The position numbers were made by a program, and so were the translations under genes. The notes below the pieces were generated by a model that was not told the DNA's origin, did not search any database, and worked only from the letters and a program-made list of their open reading frames with translations. Shown in pieces: positions 26,016 to 35,135 of a stretch of 64,000 nt of DNA. The stretch spans positions 6,106,001 to 6,170,000 of the forward strand of contig NZ_AP018448.1 of assembly GCF_030294945.1 (NCBI RefSeq), written 5' to 3'. This stretch comes from Streptomyces graminofaciens. Its GTDB lineage: Bacteria; Actinomycetota; Actinomycetes; Streptomycetales; Streptomycetaceae. Within the stretch, counting starts at the first letter, position 1, and every line of letters begins with the position of its first letter.

Positions 26016-27491
26016 TCACCCCCGCCAGACGATCGCCTGCATCTCGCTGTACGCGTGCAGCGCGTAGGACCCCACGTCCCTGCCCACCCCGCTCTTCTTG
26101 AAGCCGCCGAAGGGGGCCTCCATGTTGCGGCCGACCGTGTTCACGCCGACCCCGCCGGCCCGTAGTCGCCGGGCCACCCGGAAGGCGCGGGCCACGTCGG
26201 CGGACCAGACGTAGTCGATGAGGCCGTAGTCGCTGTCGTTGGCCAGCCGTACCGCCTCCTCCTCGTCCTCGAAGGGGAGGACCACGACCACCGGGCCGAA
26301 GATCTCCTCCCGGACCACCCGCATGTCGGGGGTGCAGTCGGCGAGGAGGGCGGGGGCCACGTAGAAGCCGGTGTCGAACGGCGGGCGTTCGCCGCCCGTC
26401 ACCACCCTCGCGCCCTCCTTGCGGCCCAGTTCGACGTACGACTCCACGCGGTTCCGATGAGCGGCGGAGATCACCGGGCCGACCACCGTGCCGGAATCGC
26501 GGGGGTCGCCGACCGGCAACCGGCGGGCGTATGCGGCCAGTTGGTACACCACACGGTCGTACACGCCCCGCTGCGCGAGCACCCGGGTCGGGGCCGTGCA
26601 GATCTGGCCGCTGTAGAAGGAGAACGTCGTGCCGATGCCGGACACCGCCGAGTCCACGTCCGCGTCGTCGAAGACGACGGCCGCGCCCTTGCCGCCGAGT
26701 TCCATCAGCTGGCGCTTCATCGAGCGCCCGCAGACCTCGGCGATACGCTGCCCGACCGCCGTCGAGCCGGTGAAGCTCACCATGTCCACGTCCGGCGAAT
26801 CCACCGCCGCCTCGCCCACCTCGGGGGCCGAGCCGCTCACCACGTTCACCACACCCGGCGGCACGCCGGCCGCCTGGAGCGCCTCGGCCATGCGGTACAC
26901 CGACAGGGGGTCCTGCGGGGCCGGTTTCACCACCACCGTGTTGCCCATGGCCAGGGCGGGGGCGATCTTGCCGGCCGGGTTCGCCCAGGGGTTGTTGTAC
27001 GAGGTGATGCAGGTGACGACGCCGACGGGCTGGCGTACGGCCAGGGCGCCCATGACGGCGGAGGCTCCGAACGGGCCCGCCTCGTTGATCTGGGGCGCGA
27101 TGGGCTCCTCCACCGGCTCCACGCGGGCGTACCGCTGGAAGCGGGCGGCGGCCACCCCGACCTGCATCCCGCGCGCCGTTCCCGTCGTCGCGCCGGACTC
27201 CGCCCGGGCCAGTTCGGCGTGCGGGACGAGGTCGCGCCGGATCAGCTCGGCGGCCTTCGCCAGCACCGCCGCCCGCTCCTCCGGCCGCGTCCGCGACCAC
27301 CCGCCGAACGCCTCCCGCGCCGCGGCGGCGGCCGCGTACACCTGACCCCGCGAGGCCTCCGGCGCCCACCCGACGACGCCCTCGGTCGCCGGGTCGACCA
27401 CCTCGTAGTGCCCACCGTCGGGCTCGACCCACGAGCCGCCGATGAACAGCCGTACGGGCTCGGGCACAAGCGCGGGCACTTGACGGGTCAC
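26016..27491 (-). CDS. NAD(P)-dependent aldehyde dehydrogenase
   Basis: 491 residues from GTG 27491. The start overlaps the stop of the upstream amidohydrolase (GTGA), so the two are translationally coupled. Aldehyde dehydrogenase hallmarks are CITSYNNPWANP (Asn anchoring the oxyanion), SFTGSTAVGQRI (NAD-binding), LMELGGKGAAVVF (general-base Glu, about residue 254) and YSGQICTAPTR (nucleophile Cys, about 288), with EIFGPVVVV and NMEAPFGGFKKSGVGR near the end. It oxidises an aldehyde to a carboxylate. As the last gene of the LLM-amidohydrolase-ALDH set, it probably handles an aldehyde intermediate of that catabolic route. Confidence 0.92.
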   Translation of the reverse strand: MTRQVPALVPEPVRLFIGGSWVEPDGGHYEVVDPATEGVVGWAPEASRGQVYAAAAAAREAFGGWSRTRPEERAAVLAKAAELIRRDLVPHAELARAESGATTGTARGMQVGVAAARFQRYARVEPVEEPIAPQINEAGPFGASAVMGALAVRQPVGVVTCITSYNNPWANPAGKIAPALAMGNTVVVKPAPQDPLSVYRMAEALQAAGVPPGVVNVVSGSAPEVGEAAVDSPDVDMVSFTGSTAVGQRIAEVCGRSMKRQLMELGGKGAAVVFDDADVDSAVSGIGTTFSFYSGQICTAPTRVLAQRGVYDRVVYQLAAYARRLPVGDPRDSGTVVGPVISAAHRNRVESYVELGRKEGARVVTGGERPPFDTGFYVAPALLADCTPDMRVVREEIFGPVVVVLPFEDEEEAVRLANDSDYGLIDYVWSADVARAFRVARRLRAGGVGVNTVGRNMEAPFGGFKKSGVGRDVGSYALHAYSEMQAIVWRG

Positions 27492-29221
27492 CGGGTACTC
27501 ACCGTCTCCGTGTCCCGTCCGGAGCGCAGCACCTTCCCCGGCACCGCCCCGGTCACCACGTCGTCGCGGATCGCCTCGACGCCGTTCACCCACACCGCCC
27601 GTACGCCGATCGCCCTGGAGTCGAGGCGGGGGCTGTCGCCGGGCAGGTCGTGGACGAGGGTGGCCTTGCCGGCGTCGATGCGTTCGGGGTCGAAGAGGAC
27701 GAGGTCGGCGTGCCAGCCCTCGCGCACCCGCCCCCGCTCCCGCAGCCCGAACAGCCGGGCCGGGTCGTCGGTCAGCATCCGTACCGCCTGCTCCAGGCCC
27801 ACCAGCTTCCGGCCGCGCAGACAGTCCCCGAGGAAGCGCGTGGTGTACGGGGCCCCGCACATGCGGTCCAGATGGGCGCCCGCGTCCGAGCCTCCCAGCA
27901 TCACGTCCTCGTGCTGCCAGGTCTCGGCGCGCAGGGCCCAGCTCGCCGGGTCGTTGTCGGTCGGCATGGGCCACAGGACCGTACGGAGGTTGTCGGCCGC
28001 GCAGATCTCGACCAGGCACTCGAACGGCTCCTGCCCCCGCTCCTCCGCGATCTCCCGCACCACCCGCCCGGTCAGGCCCTCGTTCGCCTCGCTGTAGGTG
28101 TCGCCGATGACGTACCGACCGAAGTTGACCAGCCGCCGGAAGACGCCCGCCTCCTTGCTGTGCGCCCGCCGCAGCATCTCGGCGCGCACGGACGGGTCCC
28201 GCAGCCGCTCGATCCGCTCCGGCACGGGCAGTCCCAGGACCGGGCCCCAGCCGGGGATGAGGTTCAGGGCGCAGAAGGTGCCGAGGGACATGTTCATGGG
28301 GGTGAGGATCGGCATGGTGAGCGCCACGACCCGGCCGCCCGCCTTGCGCGCCCGCTCGCTGGCGTACAGCTGCCTCGGTACGCGTTCGGGTACGGCCGCG
28401 TCGACGGTCAGGACGTTCCAGTTGAGCGGGCGTCCGGCCGCCGCGCTCATCTCCGCGAAGAGGTCGATCTCCGCGTCGCTGAACTGGTCCAGACAGCCCG
28501 CGACGATCGCCTCGATCTGTGTGCCCTCGTGCTCGCCGACCGCCCGGGAGAGCGCGAGCAGTTCGGCGGGCAGCGCGTGCCGGGACGCGACGGGCTTGCC
28601 GTCGCCGTCGGAGTGGGTGGAGGACTGGGTGGTGGACAGCCCCCAGGCCCCGGCGTCCATCGCCTCGTGGAACAGCCGCAGCATGGCTGCCATCTGCTCC
28701 CCGCTGGGCTGCCCCCCGATCGCGTCCGGCCCCATCACGTACCGCCGGAGCGCGCAATGCCCCACCATGAACCCGGCGTTGACGGCGATCCGCCCCTCCA
28801 GGGCGTCCAGATACTCCCCGAAACCGTTCCAGTTCCAGGGCGCCCCCTCCTCCAAGGCGACCAGCGACATCCCCTCGACCTTGGACATCATGCGGCGGGT
28901 GTAGTCGGCGTCCTCGGGTCGGTCGGGATTGAGCGGGGCGAGGGTGAACCCGCAGTTCCCCCCGGCGACGGTCGTCACCCCGTGGTTCAGGGACGGCGTG
29001 GCGTACGGGTCCCAGAAGAGCTGGGCGTCGTAGTGGGTGTGGGGGTCGACGAAGCCGGGGGCGAGGACGAGACCGCGCGCGTCTTCGGACGTACGGCCGG
29101 CCTCGGTGACGTCGTCACCGATGACGGCGATACGACCGTCACGCAGGCCTACGTCGGCGATGCGGGCGGGGGCGCCGGTCCCGTCGACGACGGTCGCACC
29201 CTTGATGACGTGGTCGAGCAC
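27488..29221 (-). CDS. D-aminoacylase/N-acyl-D-amino-acid deacylase-like amidohydrolase
   Basis: 577 residues from GTG 29221, chosen over the GTG three codons upstream (29230) because AGGAGG sits at the proper distance. The metal-dependent amidohydrolase fold is shown by LVLAPGFVDPHTHYDAQLFWD (HxH site) and the GVTTVAGGNCGFTLAPL region; later MLGGSDAGAHLDRMCG supplies the conserved Asp. The length and layout match N-acyl-D-amino-acid deacylases and related cyclic-amide hydrolases. It hydrolyses a C-N or lactone-type bond; the exact substrate is unknown. It precedes the aldehyde dehydrogenase by a 4-base overlap and follows the LLM gene by 115 bases, so all three likely form an operon. Confidence 0.88.
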   Translation of the reverse strand: MLDHVIKGATVVDGTGAPARIADVGLRDGRIAVIGDDVTEAGRTSEDARGLVLAPGFVDPHTHYDAQLFWDPYATPSLNHGVTTVAGGNCGFTLAPLNPDRPEDADYTRRMMSKVEGMSLVALEEGAPWNWNGFGEYLDALEGRIAVNAGFMVGHCALRRYVMGPDAIGGQPSGEQMAAMLRLFHEAMDAGAWGLSTTQSSTHSDGDGKPVASRHALPAELLALSRAVGEHEGTQIEAIVAGCLDQFSDAEIDLFAEMSAAAGRPLNWNVLTVDAAVPERVPRQLYASERARKAGGRVVALTMPILTPMNMSLGTFCALNLIPGWGPVLGLPVPERIERLRDPSVRAEMLRRAHSKEAGVFRRLVNFGRYVIGDTYSEANEGLTGRVVREIAEERGQEPFECLVEICAADNLRTVLWPMPTDNDPASWALRAETWQHEDVMLGGSDAGAHLDRMCGAPYTTRFLGDCLRGRKLVGLEQAVRMLTDDPARLFGLRERGRVREGWHADLVLFDPERIDAGKATLVHDLPGDSPRLDSRAIGVRAVWVNGVEAIRDDVVTGAVPGKVLRSGRDTETVSTR

Positions 29222-29336
29222 GAATCGCACCTCCTGGGGCGCCTGGTAAGAGGGGGCTCTTTTCAGGGGCGCGGGGCTGTGTCGATCTGCGGCTACCGCC
29301 GCGTGGGCGCGACCAGCCCCCCACCGGCCCGCAGAC

Positions 29337-30464
29337 TCAAACGGCGCTCCCCGCGGAGCGGAACCGCGTGGTCCTGTGCACGGGATCCGTATCGATCTTC
29401 GGAATCACATGCTCCCCGACCAGCCGAATCGTCTGCAGGGTCTCCTCCTTCGGCACCCCCACCGGCAATCCGAAGGACAACTGATCCGCCCCGGCCTGCT
29501 CCCACCGCTTGCACTGCATGAGCACCTCGTCCGGATCCCCGCAGATCAACAGCTCCTCCTCGATGAGAAGCTCGATGAACTCGGCGTTGTACTCGGGCAG
29601 CGTCTCCGGCCAGACGGGGAATCCCTCGGGCCGCGGGAAGGTGTCGTGGTAGCGGAAGACCAGCGACGGCAGGTAGTGCAGCCCGCCCTCGACCGCGATC
29701 CGGATCGCCTCGTCGTGCGTCGGCGCACAGATCGCGGTCGTCGTCACCATCACGTTGTCGTTGACGAAGGCCCCGATGGGCTCGGCGTCGACGATCGCCG
29801 TCTTGTACTGCTCCAGCACCCACTCCATGTCGGAGACCTTCTGCACGCTGAAGCCGAGGACGCCGAGGCCCTTCCGCGCGGCCATGGCGTACGAGGGCGG
29901 CGATCCGGCCGCGTACCACATCGCCGGGTGCGACTTCCCGTACGGCTTCGGCAGGATCTTCCTCGGCGGCAGTGACCAGTGCTTGCCCTGGAAGCCGGCG
30001 TACTCGTCCTGGAGCCACATCTTGGGGAACTCGGCGATGGTCTCCTCCCAGATCTCCTTGGTGTAGTTCATGTCGGTCACACCAGGGATGAACCCGAGGA
30101 TCTCGTGCGAGCCGGCGCCGCGCCCGCTGCCGAACTCGAAGCGGTTGCCGGTGAGATGGTCGAGCATGGCGACCTTCTCGGCGACCTTCACGGGGTGGTT
30201 GACCTGGGCGAGCGGGTTGAAGATCCCCGACCCCAGATGGATCCGCTCGGTCGCGTGCGCCAGATACCCGAGGAAGACGTCGTTCGCCGAGAGGTGCGAG
30301 TACTCCTCCAGGAAGTGGTGCTCGGACGCCCAGGCGTACTTGAAGCCGGACTTGTCGGCCTGGATGACGTACTCGGTCTCCTCCATCAGCGCCTTGTGCT
30401 CCGCGAGCGGATCGGTCTCGGCCCGCTTGCCCACGTATCCCTGTACAAAGAGCCCGAATTCCAA
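29337..30464 (-). CDS. LLM class flavin-dependent monooxygenase-like protein
   Basis: 375 residues from TTG 30464; no ATG or GTG lies close, and MEFGLFVQGYVGKRAETDP at that position is the expected N-terminus of this luciferase-like subfamily. Other features are YAWASEHHFLEEYSHLSAN, HLGSGIFNPLAQVNHPVKVA and NRFEFGSGRGAGSHEILGF, all typical of bacterial-luciferase-type alkanal monooxygenases using FMNH2 or F420H2. It probably oxygenates or dehydrogenates the pathway substrate. A CTGAC-N5-GTCAG palindrome lies 41 bases upstream of the start, and a second one 118 bases upstream. First gene of the probable LLM-amidohydrolase-ALDH operon. Confidence 0.9.
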   Translation of the reverse strand: MEFGLFVQGYVGKRAETDPLAEHKALMEETEYVIQADKSGFKYAWASEHHFLEEYSHLSANDVFLGYLAHATERIHLGSGIFNPLAQVNHPVKVAEKVAMLDHLTGNRFEFGSGRGAGSHEILGFIPGVTDMNYTKEIWEETIAEFPKMWLQDEYAGFQGKHWSLPPRKILPKPYGKSHPAMWYAAGSPPSYAMAARKGLGVLGFSVQKVSDMEWVLEQYKTAIVDAEPIGAFVNDNVMVTTTAICAPTHDEAIRIAVEGGLHYLPSLVFRYHDTFPRPEGFPVWPETLPEYNAEFIELLIEEELLICGDPDEVLMQCKRWEQAGADQLSFGLPVGVPKEETLQTIRLVGEHVIPKIDTDPVHRTTRFRSAGSAV

Positions 30465-30504
30465 GGAGGTTCACCGTCCCATGGTCAGGTCCCCACGGCC
30501 ATTT

Positions 30505-30519
30505 CTGACTGTGCGTCAG
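30505..30519. promoter_or_regulatory. operator-like palindrome CTGAC-N5-GTCAG, site 1
   Basis: CTGACTGTGCGTCAG, 41 bases upstream of the LLM start at 30464. It is one of seven copies found in front of the catabolic genes between 30 and 47 kb. The size and dyad fit a TetR-type homodimer operator; the regulator is not visible here. Confidence 0.7.
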
Positions 30520-30581
30520 ATCTCGATACGGCCGACTGTTCCACCGGCCCCGTGGAGCGTCAATAGCCGAGCCCTCTTCAG

Positions 30582-30596
30582 CTGACGATCCGTCAG
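30582..30596. promoter_or_regulatory. operator-like palindrome CTGAC-N5-GTCAG, site 2
   Basis: CTGACGATCCGTCAG. It overlaps the stop codon of the SDR gene (30593-30595) and lies 118 bases before the LLM start, so it could act on the downstream LLM operon together with site 1. Confidence 0.65.
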
Positions 30597-31348
30597 ATCA
30601 GACTGACCCCCGCCAGCCATCCCCCGTCGATCACGAACGGCTGCCCGGTGATGTACGACGAGTCCTCGCAGGACAGGAAGAGGGCGAGTCGGGCCACCTC
30701 CTCGGGCCTGCCGATCCGGCCGAGCGGGACGCGCTTGCGGTAGAGGCGGGCGACGGACTCCGGGGACGCGCCCTCGCCGGGGTCGGTCATCGCGGTGTCG
30801 ACCGCGCCGGGGCAGACCGCGTTGACCCGGATACCTTTCGCCGCCAACTCCAGCGCGGCCACCCGGGTGAGGCCGACTATCGCGTGCTTGGTCGCGGCGT
30901 ACGCGCCGACGTACGCCATGCCCGTGATCCCCGTGTACGAGGCGGTGTTGACGATGGTCCCGCCGCCGGCCGCCTCGATCTCGGGGGCGACGGTCCTGAT
31001 GCCGAGGAATACGCCGACCTGGTTGACCTGTACGACCTGCATGAACTCGTCGAGCGAGGTGTCGAGAAGGGCGTTCAGGCGCAGAATGCCCGCGTTGTTG
31101 ACGAGGCCGTCGAGGCGGCCGTGGGCTTCCTTGACGGCGGCCACCGCGGCCGCCCAGTCGGCCTCGCGGCTCACGTCGAGGTGGACATAGAGCGCGCCGA
31201 TCTCCTTGGCCAGCCCCTCGCCCAGGTCGTCGAGGACATCGGCCACCACGACCTCGGCGCCTTCCGCCCTGAACAGCCGGGCCTCCTGCTCCCCCTGGCC
31301 GCGCGCGGCGCCTGTGACGAGGACGACACGTCCGTCGAGCTTGCCCAT
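30593..31348 (-). CDS. SDR family NAD(P)-dependent oxidoreductase
   Basis: 251 residues from ATG 31348. It is a classical short-chain dehydrogenase: [18 protein letters not shown] (TGxxxGxG cofactor loop, about residues 8-20), LVNNAGI (about 84-90), the catalytic Ser in IVNTASYTG (about 137), and Tyr-Lys in [14 protein letters not shown] (about 151-155). The C-terminus [11 protein letters not shown] is typical. The Asp after beta strand 2 (VVVADVLDD) suggests preference for NAD. It likely oxidises an alcohol of the catabolic pathway. An operator-like palindrome lies 50 bases upstream of the start. Confidence 0.93.
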   Translation of the reverse strand: MGKLDGRVVLVTGAARGQGEQEARLFRAEGAEVVVADVLDDLGEGLAKEIGALYVHLDVSREADWAAAVAAVKEAHGRLDGLVNNAGILRLNALLDTSLDEFMQVVQVNQVGVFLGIRTVAPEIEAAGGGTIVNTASYTGITGMAYVGAYAATKHAIVGLTRVAALELAAKGIRVNAVCPGAVDTAMTDPGEGASPESVARLYRKRVPLGRIGRPEEVARLALFLSCEDSSYITGQPFVIDGGWLAGVSLI

Positions 31349-31397
31349 GTGGACTCCCTTCGCGGTGGCGTTGGCCGAGGTCAGCGTACCGCCAGAG

Positions 31398-31412
31398 CTG
31401 ACGGAACGTCAG
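31398..31412. promoter_or_regulatory. operator-like palindrome CTGAC-N5-GTCAG, site 3
   Basis: CTGACGGAACGTCAG with perfect 5-bp (extended 6-bp) arms, 50 bases upstream of the SDR start at 31348. Confidence 0.72.
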
Positions 31413-31544
31413 ATGTGGTGCGGTTGCTTGCATATGTGATCTCAAGTGACCTGCGAGTAGGGATATTTGACTCTGTCGACAGCCCGTACGGGCCCCAATA
31501 ATCCTCCATCAGAAGGTAAAGCCACCCCCAAGGAGAAACAGATC

Positions 31545-32284
31545 ATGGCAGCCAAGAGGCGCTTCAAGAACAAGAAGGTCCGATACTTGGCGATCGGTGC
31601 TTCACTCGCGACAATCGGGGCCACTGTCACCGTCCTGCTGCCGTCGGCCAATGCCGCCGATGAGCCGACGGTCGACCGGATCATGAGGATGTGCGAAAGG
31701 ACTGCCAAGCTCAACGGCAAGCAGCAGTCGACGAGGGATTTCGGGGGTGGCCTCGGAGACGGTTTCGAGTCCGACACCTGTGATTTCGTCGAGACGAACT
31801 TCGAGGTCTTCGACGGCCCCACGGAGAAGGTCACCGTCGACTTCCCGAACTGCGAGCCGAACGCCACCGAACCCTCCAAGGTGACCACCGAGTTCTCGAA
31901 GGCGGTGGGCCAGGGTCAGGGCAAGTACACCGCGACCCAGCAGGGCGCCCTCGGCGGTCTCTTCGGAGCCCTGAGCGGCGGCTGGGTGAAGCACAAGGGC
32001 ACGCTGGACATGACCATCAAGACGGCCACCGCCACCGAGTCGGAACAGCGCGAGGTCCCCGTCGGAAAGGTCCTGCACGTGACCTTCACGCCGAAGATGC
32101 AGCGCATGACCGGCGAATGGCGGGTGCATCTCGACGCCGACCCCGGCAGCTTCGCCGTGAACCCCTCCCCGAGAAGAACTTCGTGGCACCGGAGGTCGTC
32201 GAGGGCCCGGTCATCCGCCCGGGAGCCGCGGGCACGCCCGGCCTCGTGGACGGCACCTCCAAGGCCGTACTCGAGGACTGCTGA
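31545..32284 (+). pseudogene. secreted protein with possible aerolysin-like core, frameshifted near its 3' end
   Basis: ATG 31545 has AAGGAG 9 bases upstream. A basic n-region (AAKRRFKNKKVRY) and hydrophobic stretch with cleavage near SANAA make this an exported protein of about 245 residues. The core has alternating Ser/Thr-rich strands and ends VPVGKVLHVTFTPKMQRMTG, the pattern seen in ETX/MTX2-type beta-pore-forming proteins. At about 32165-32172 (CCCCTCCCC) the frame changes. Reading one base off gives PEKNFVAPEVVEGPV and a natural end in VLEDC at TGA 32282-32284; the original frame instead runs on, Arg/Pro-rich, into the next gene with no stop. One C missing from the homopolymer would explain this. 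It may be a real mutation or a sequence error. Confidence 0.7.
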
Positions 32285-32414
32285 CCGACCACCGAACCTC
32301 ACCCCCACCCCACACGCTTCTCCCCCCACCGGACCCCCGGGGATCCTCCCCTCCCCACGGGGCCCTCCCCCCACCAGCATTTTCCCCTTTTCACCCCCCT
32401 TGCAGGAGACACAG

Positions 32415-33206
32415 ATGACACGCACCGGGCGCAGCGGCAACCACCGCAGCAAGAAGAAGCGCATCACCCTCGCGCTGGCGCCGGTCGCCGCCCTCGGGCT
32501 GGCCGTCCCCCTGATGTACAGCGCGGGTGCCGCGACCCCCAACGAGGTGGCCACGGACTGCCGTACGGACTCCGACAAGCTGGAGAACTGCGAGTTCGTC
32601 CCCGTTCAGCACAAGGCCAACAGCTTCGGCCCCAACGAGCGGGTCACCACCGTGACCGACAACTGCGGAATCAGCACCCCGGCGACAAAGTCCTTCAGCG
32701 GCACCGCGTCCGTGACACGTGTCGTTCAGCTGGAGGAGGGCTTCAACACGGACGGCAGCACGAAGCTGGCGAGCTCGATCTTCGAGATCGGCGTCAAGTT
32801 CGCCACGCAGGAATTCAACATCAAGCGCGACGACACCACCTCGTCGTTCTCCTTCTCCAGGAGCGACACGGTGAAGGCCGACCACATCGCCTTCTTCATG
32901 TGGTCCCACAAGCGCACCGACGTGAGCGGGTTCCTGCGGGCCACCTACAAGGAAGAGCAGGACGGCCAGAAGGTGTTCTTCTCCCCCAGTGAGGGGGCCG
33001 CCACATCGCACGTCTTCTACCCGCAGCTTCTGCAGAACGGCACCCCGGACGGCCGTCTCTGGCTGCGCAATGTGAAGTGCGGTACGCCACAGGCCAACGG
33101 CATTCTCAATAACCAGAACAGCGTCCGCGCCGAGCCCGGGTTCGAGGAGGGCGGCGAGAATGTGTCCGACGTCGAGGTCTCGCTTTCGGACATCACCGTG
33201 CAGTAA
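32415..33206 (+). CDS. secreted protein with possible aerolysin-like core, 263 aa
   Basis: ATG 32415 with GCAGGAG 5 bases upstream. Its own ribosome binding site and signal peptide (NHRSKKKRITLALAPVAALG, cleavage near SAGAA) show that it is a separate gene, although the frame from the preceding gene is open into it. The mature part has cysteines in DCRTD, ENCEF, DNCGI and VKCGT, Thr/Ser-rich strands (SFSGTASVTRVVQL, SFSFSRSDTVKADH) and FFMWSHKRTDVSGFLRAT. The last matches the position of TFTPKMQRMTG in the neighbour, suggesting the two are distant paralogues. The strand pattern resembles beta-pore-forming toxin cores, but this is inference. A terminator follows. Confidence 0.8.
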   Translation: MTRTGRSGNHRSKKKRITLALAPVAALGLAVPLMYSAGAATPNEVATDCRTDSDKLENCEFVPVQHKANSFGPNERVTTVTDNCGISTPATKSFSGTASVTRVVQLEEGFNTDGSTKLASSIFEIGVKFATQEFNIKRDDTTSSFSFSRSDTVKADHIAFFMWSHKRTDVSGFLRATYKEEQDGQKVFFSPSEGAATSHVFYPQLLQNGTPDGRLWLRNVKCGTPQANGILNNQNSVRAEPGFEEGGENVSDVEVSLSDITVQ

Positions 33207-33257
33207 TTCCGAGAACAACCGCGGAAAACACGGCAACGACAGCGGGTGACGGCAGTC

Positions 33258-33286
33258 CGAGCCCCCGTGCTGGACACGGGGGCTCG
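33258..33286 (+). terminator. hairpin terminator after the secreted protein pair
   Basis: Twelve-base arms CGAGCCCCCGTG (33258-33269) and CACGGGGGCTCG (33275-33286) with a 5-base loop, followed by TTCT. It ends the secreted-protein transcription unit and faces the stop of the convergent LuxR-type gene. Confidence 0.85.
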
Positions 33287-33321
33287 TTCTCACTCGCGAA
33301 GTGCCATGGATGGGGCAGCAG

Positions 33322-34122
33322 TCATACGCGGACGGCGGGGGTCGCCCCCAGCCATCTGAGCACCGCCTCCGTACTGCCGCGGGCGCCCAGCTTGGCGTAG
33401 ATGTTGCTGAGGTTGTTGCGGACGGTCTTCTCGGTGAGCCGGAGGCGCAGCCCGATCTCCTGGGCGCCGAGGCCCGTCGAGAGCAGCTCCATGATCTGGC
33501 GCTCCCGAGGCGAGAGCAGCGAACGCAGCCGCTCGGTCTCCTCCGAGCCGCCCCCGCTCATGTCCGGCATCCGCTGGGCGGCCTCGCGCAGGGCGGCGCA
33601 GGCGGTCGGCGAGAGATAGGTGTGGCCGACCGTGGCGGCGACGACGGCCGAGGAGAGCATGCAGGTGCAGTAGTCGCCGTCGACCAGATAGCCGGCCCCG
33701 CCCCGGAACACCTCGACGACAGTGTCGCTGTCCCGCCGGGGGCTGATCACGATCACCGGAGTGCTGGTGGCCCCCTTGCCCTCCATGCCTCCCATAACCT
33801 TCAGCAGCCCCGGATAGGCGACGGCCGGGTCCTCGCAGCGCAGCACGACGACATCCATCCCTCCGTCCACCAGGGCCCGGTAGGGCGGCGACACCCGCAG
33901 CACGTGCCCGACGTACGGATCGTCAGGCTCCGGCCAGTCGTCGTGCGGCCAGCAGTCCTCGGCACAGGCGAGCGCGACGGAGAGCTTGCGGTCGGGCAGC
34001 GGGACGGGGGCGGGGGTGGGGGCGTGATGCGCCGCCCGGGCAACCGGAAGGGAGCGGGTGGTGCCGACGTGTGGGGAGGTACGGACGTACTGGGAGGTGC
34101 GGATGTGCTGTGGGGAGCGCAC
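33322..34122 (-). CDS. LuxR-family transcriptional regulator
   Basis: About 266 residues from GTG 34122, which has GGAAGGA 8 bases upstream; ATG 34161 is an in-frame alternative without a ribosome binding site. The N-terminal part is a receiver-like domain (MDVVVLRCEDPAVAYPGLL, TPVIVISPRRDSDTVVEVF, GAGYLVDGD) without the full acidic pocket of a true phospho-acceptor. The C-terminal helix-turn-helix is clear: LSPRERQIMELLSTGLGAQ followed by EIGLRLRLTEKTVRNNLSNIY. It should bind DNA as a dimer. It is convergent with the secreted-protein pair and divergent from a lipoprotein gene, either of which could be a target. Confidence 0.88.
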   Translation of the reverse strand: MRSPQHIRTSQYVRTSPHVGTTRSLPVARAAHHAPTPAPVPLPDRKLSVALACAEDCWPHDDWPEPDDPYVGHVLRVSPPYRALVDGGMDVVVLRCEDPAVAYPGLLKVMGGMEGKGATSTPVIVISPRRDSDTVVEVFRGGAGYLVDGDYCTCMLSSAVVAATVGHTYLSPTACAALREAAQRMPDMSGGGSEETERLRSLLSPRERQIMELLSTGLGAQEIGLRLRLTEKTVRNNLSNIYAKLGARGSTEAVLRWLGATPAVRV

Positions 34123-34354
34123 TTCGCGTGTCCTTCCGCCGAAGCCATGACGTCTGTACATACGTGACTCGGGCGTAAGTTGTTCGAAGTTTCAAGGAGG
34201 AAGTGTCTGGCTGTCTGACAGGCTGCCTCTGACCTGCGGTGATGACGTGAACGCGTTCGGTGGCGATCGGCAGGGGTGGCAGCCGGCGCCCAACTCCCCT
34301 GCCCCCAGGGCTCGGTGACTATCATCGACCCCTCATGATCACTACGACACGGGG

Positions 34355-35047
34355 GTGCGAACGATCGTGTGGGGCCGTCGAGAAATACGTTCGAGGGGCG
34401 TGGCCGGCCTGCTCGGAATCGTCGTGGCGTGCGGGCTGACAGCGGGGTGCGGCGCGGAGGACACGACCGGACCGGCGGCCACCGCGGACGGAGAATCCTC
34501 GCGCACGCCGACCGCCACGAAACCGGATCCCCAGGCGGCGATCCTGTATCCGGAACTCCTGGAGGCTGCGCTCCCCAGGGGCGTCAACACGCCGACGGAC
34601 ATCACCAGCCAACGCACGGTGAAGGCCTGGGACATGACCGACCCGTCCGTCTGCCAGTCCCACCAGTGGCCCGACGACTGGTGCGCCAAGGCGATCGCGG
34701 TGGGCTTGGGCGGCTACACGAACATGAACGACCAGGAAGTGGTCGTCAAACTGATCTCCTTCGACGAACAGGCCACCGCGGCCGCCTTGTTCAAAGGCGA
34801 GGGAACGCCGGACGAGGTGGGCGAGAACCCTCCGGGCGACCAGATCGACGGCTTCGAACTGGAGTCGTCCGGGGGCTGGTCCGGTAGCGGCATCAACGTC
34901 CGGCAAGGGGCCGTCATCGCGAAGATCGAGTACACCTGGGCCGAGGGCGGCGAGGTGCCCGGCCAACTGATGGACTTCACGAAGATGGTCGTCGAGCGAG
35001 TGCGGCAGGCCCAGCGCGGGGAGAATCCGACGTGGTCACTGAGGTGA
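34355..35047 (+). CDS. lipoprotein, 230 aa
   Basis: GTG 34355. A basic N-terminus (WGRREIRSRG), a hydrophobic stretch and the lipobox GLTAGC put a lipidated Cys at about residue 32, so the protein is membrane-anchored outside the cell. A low-complexity Thr/Ala/Pro spacer follows, then a folded domain with two cysteines (PSVCQSHQ, DDWCAKAI) that may form a disulfide, strands such as QEVVVKLISFDEQATAAALF, and a C-terminal helix DFTKMVVERVRQA. I do not recognise the family; sensor or substrate-binding roles are possible. It is divergent from the LuxR gene. Confidence 0.82.
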   Translation: MRTIVWGRREIRSRGVAGLLGIVVACGLTAGCGAEDTTGPAATADGESSRTPTATKPDPQAAILYPELLEAALPRGVNTPTDITSQRTVKAWDMTDPSVCQSHQWPDDWCAKAIAVGLGGYTNMNDQEVVVKLISFDEQATAAALFKGEGTPDEVGENPPGDQIDGFELESSGGWSGSGINVRQGAVIAKIEYTWAEGGEVPGQLMDFTKMVVERVRQAQRGENPTWSLR

Positions 35048-35073
35048 TCGGCGGTGGCCGAGGTTGACGACGA

Positions 35074-35112
35074 ACACGGCCCTGCCCCCGGCACGGGAAA
35101 GCAGGGCCGTGT
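35074..35112. terminator. bidirectional hairpin terminator
   Basis: Arms ACACGGCCCTGC (35074-35085) and GCAGGGCCGTGT (35101-35112), 12 perfect pairs with a 15-base loop, between the lipoprotein stop (35047) and the convergent small secreted protein stop (35136). Confidence 0.85.
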
Positions 35113-35135
35113 GAGTGTCAGGCCGCGACGGAGTG

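Noticed and set aside
31545..33206. A single 553-residue fusion protein
   Set aside because: The second half has its own ribosome binding site, ATG and signal peptide; the continuous frame is best explained by a one-base change near 32165-32172.
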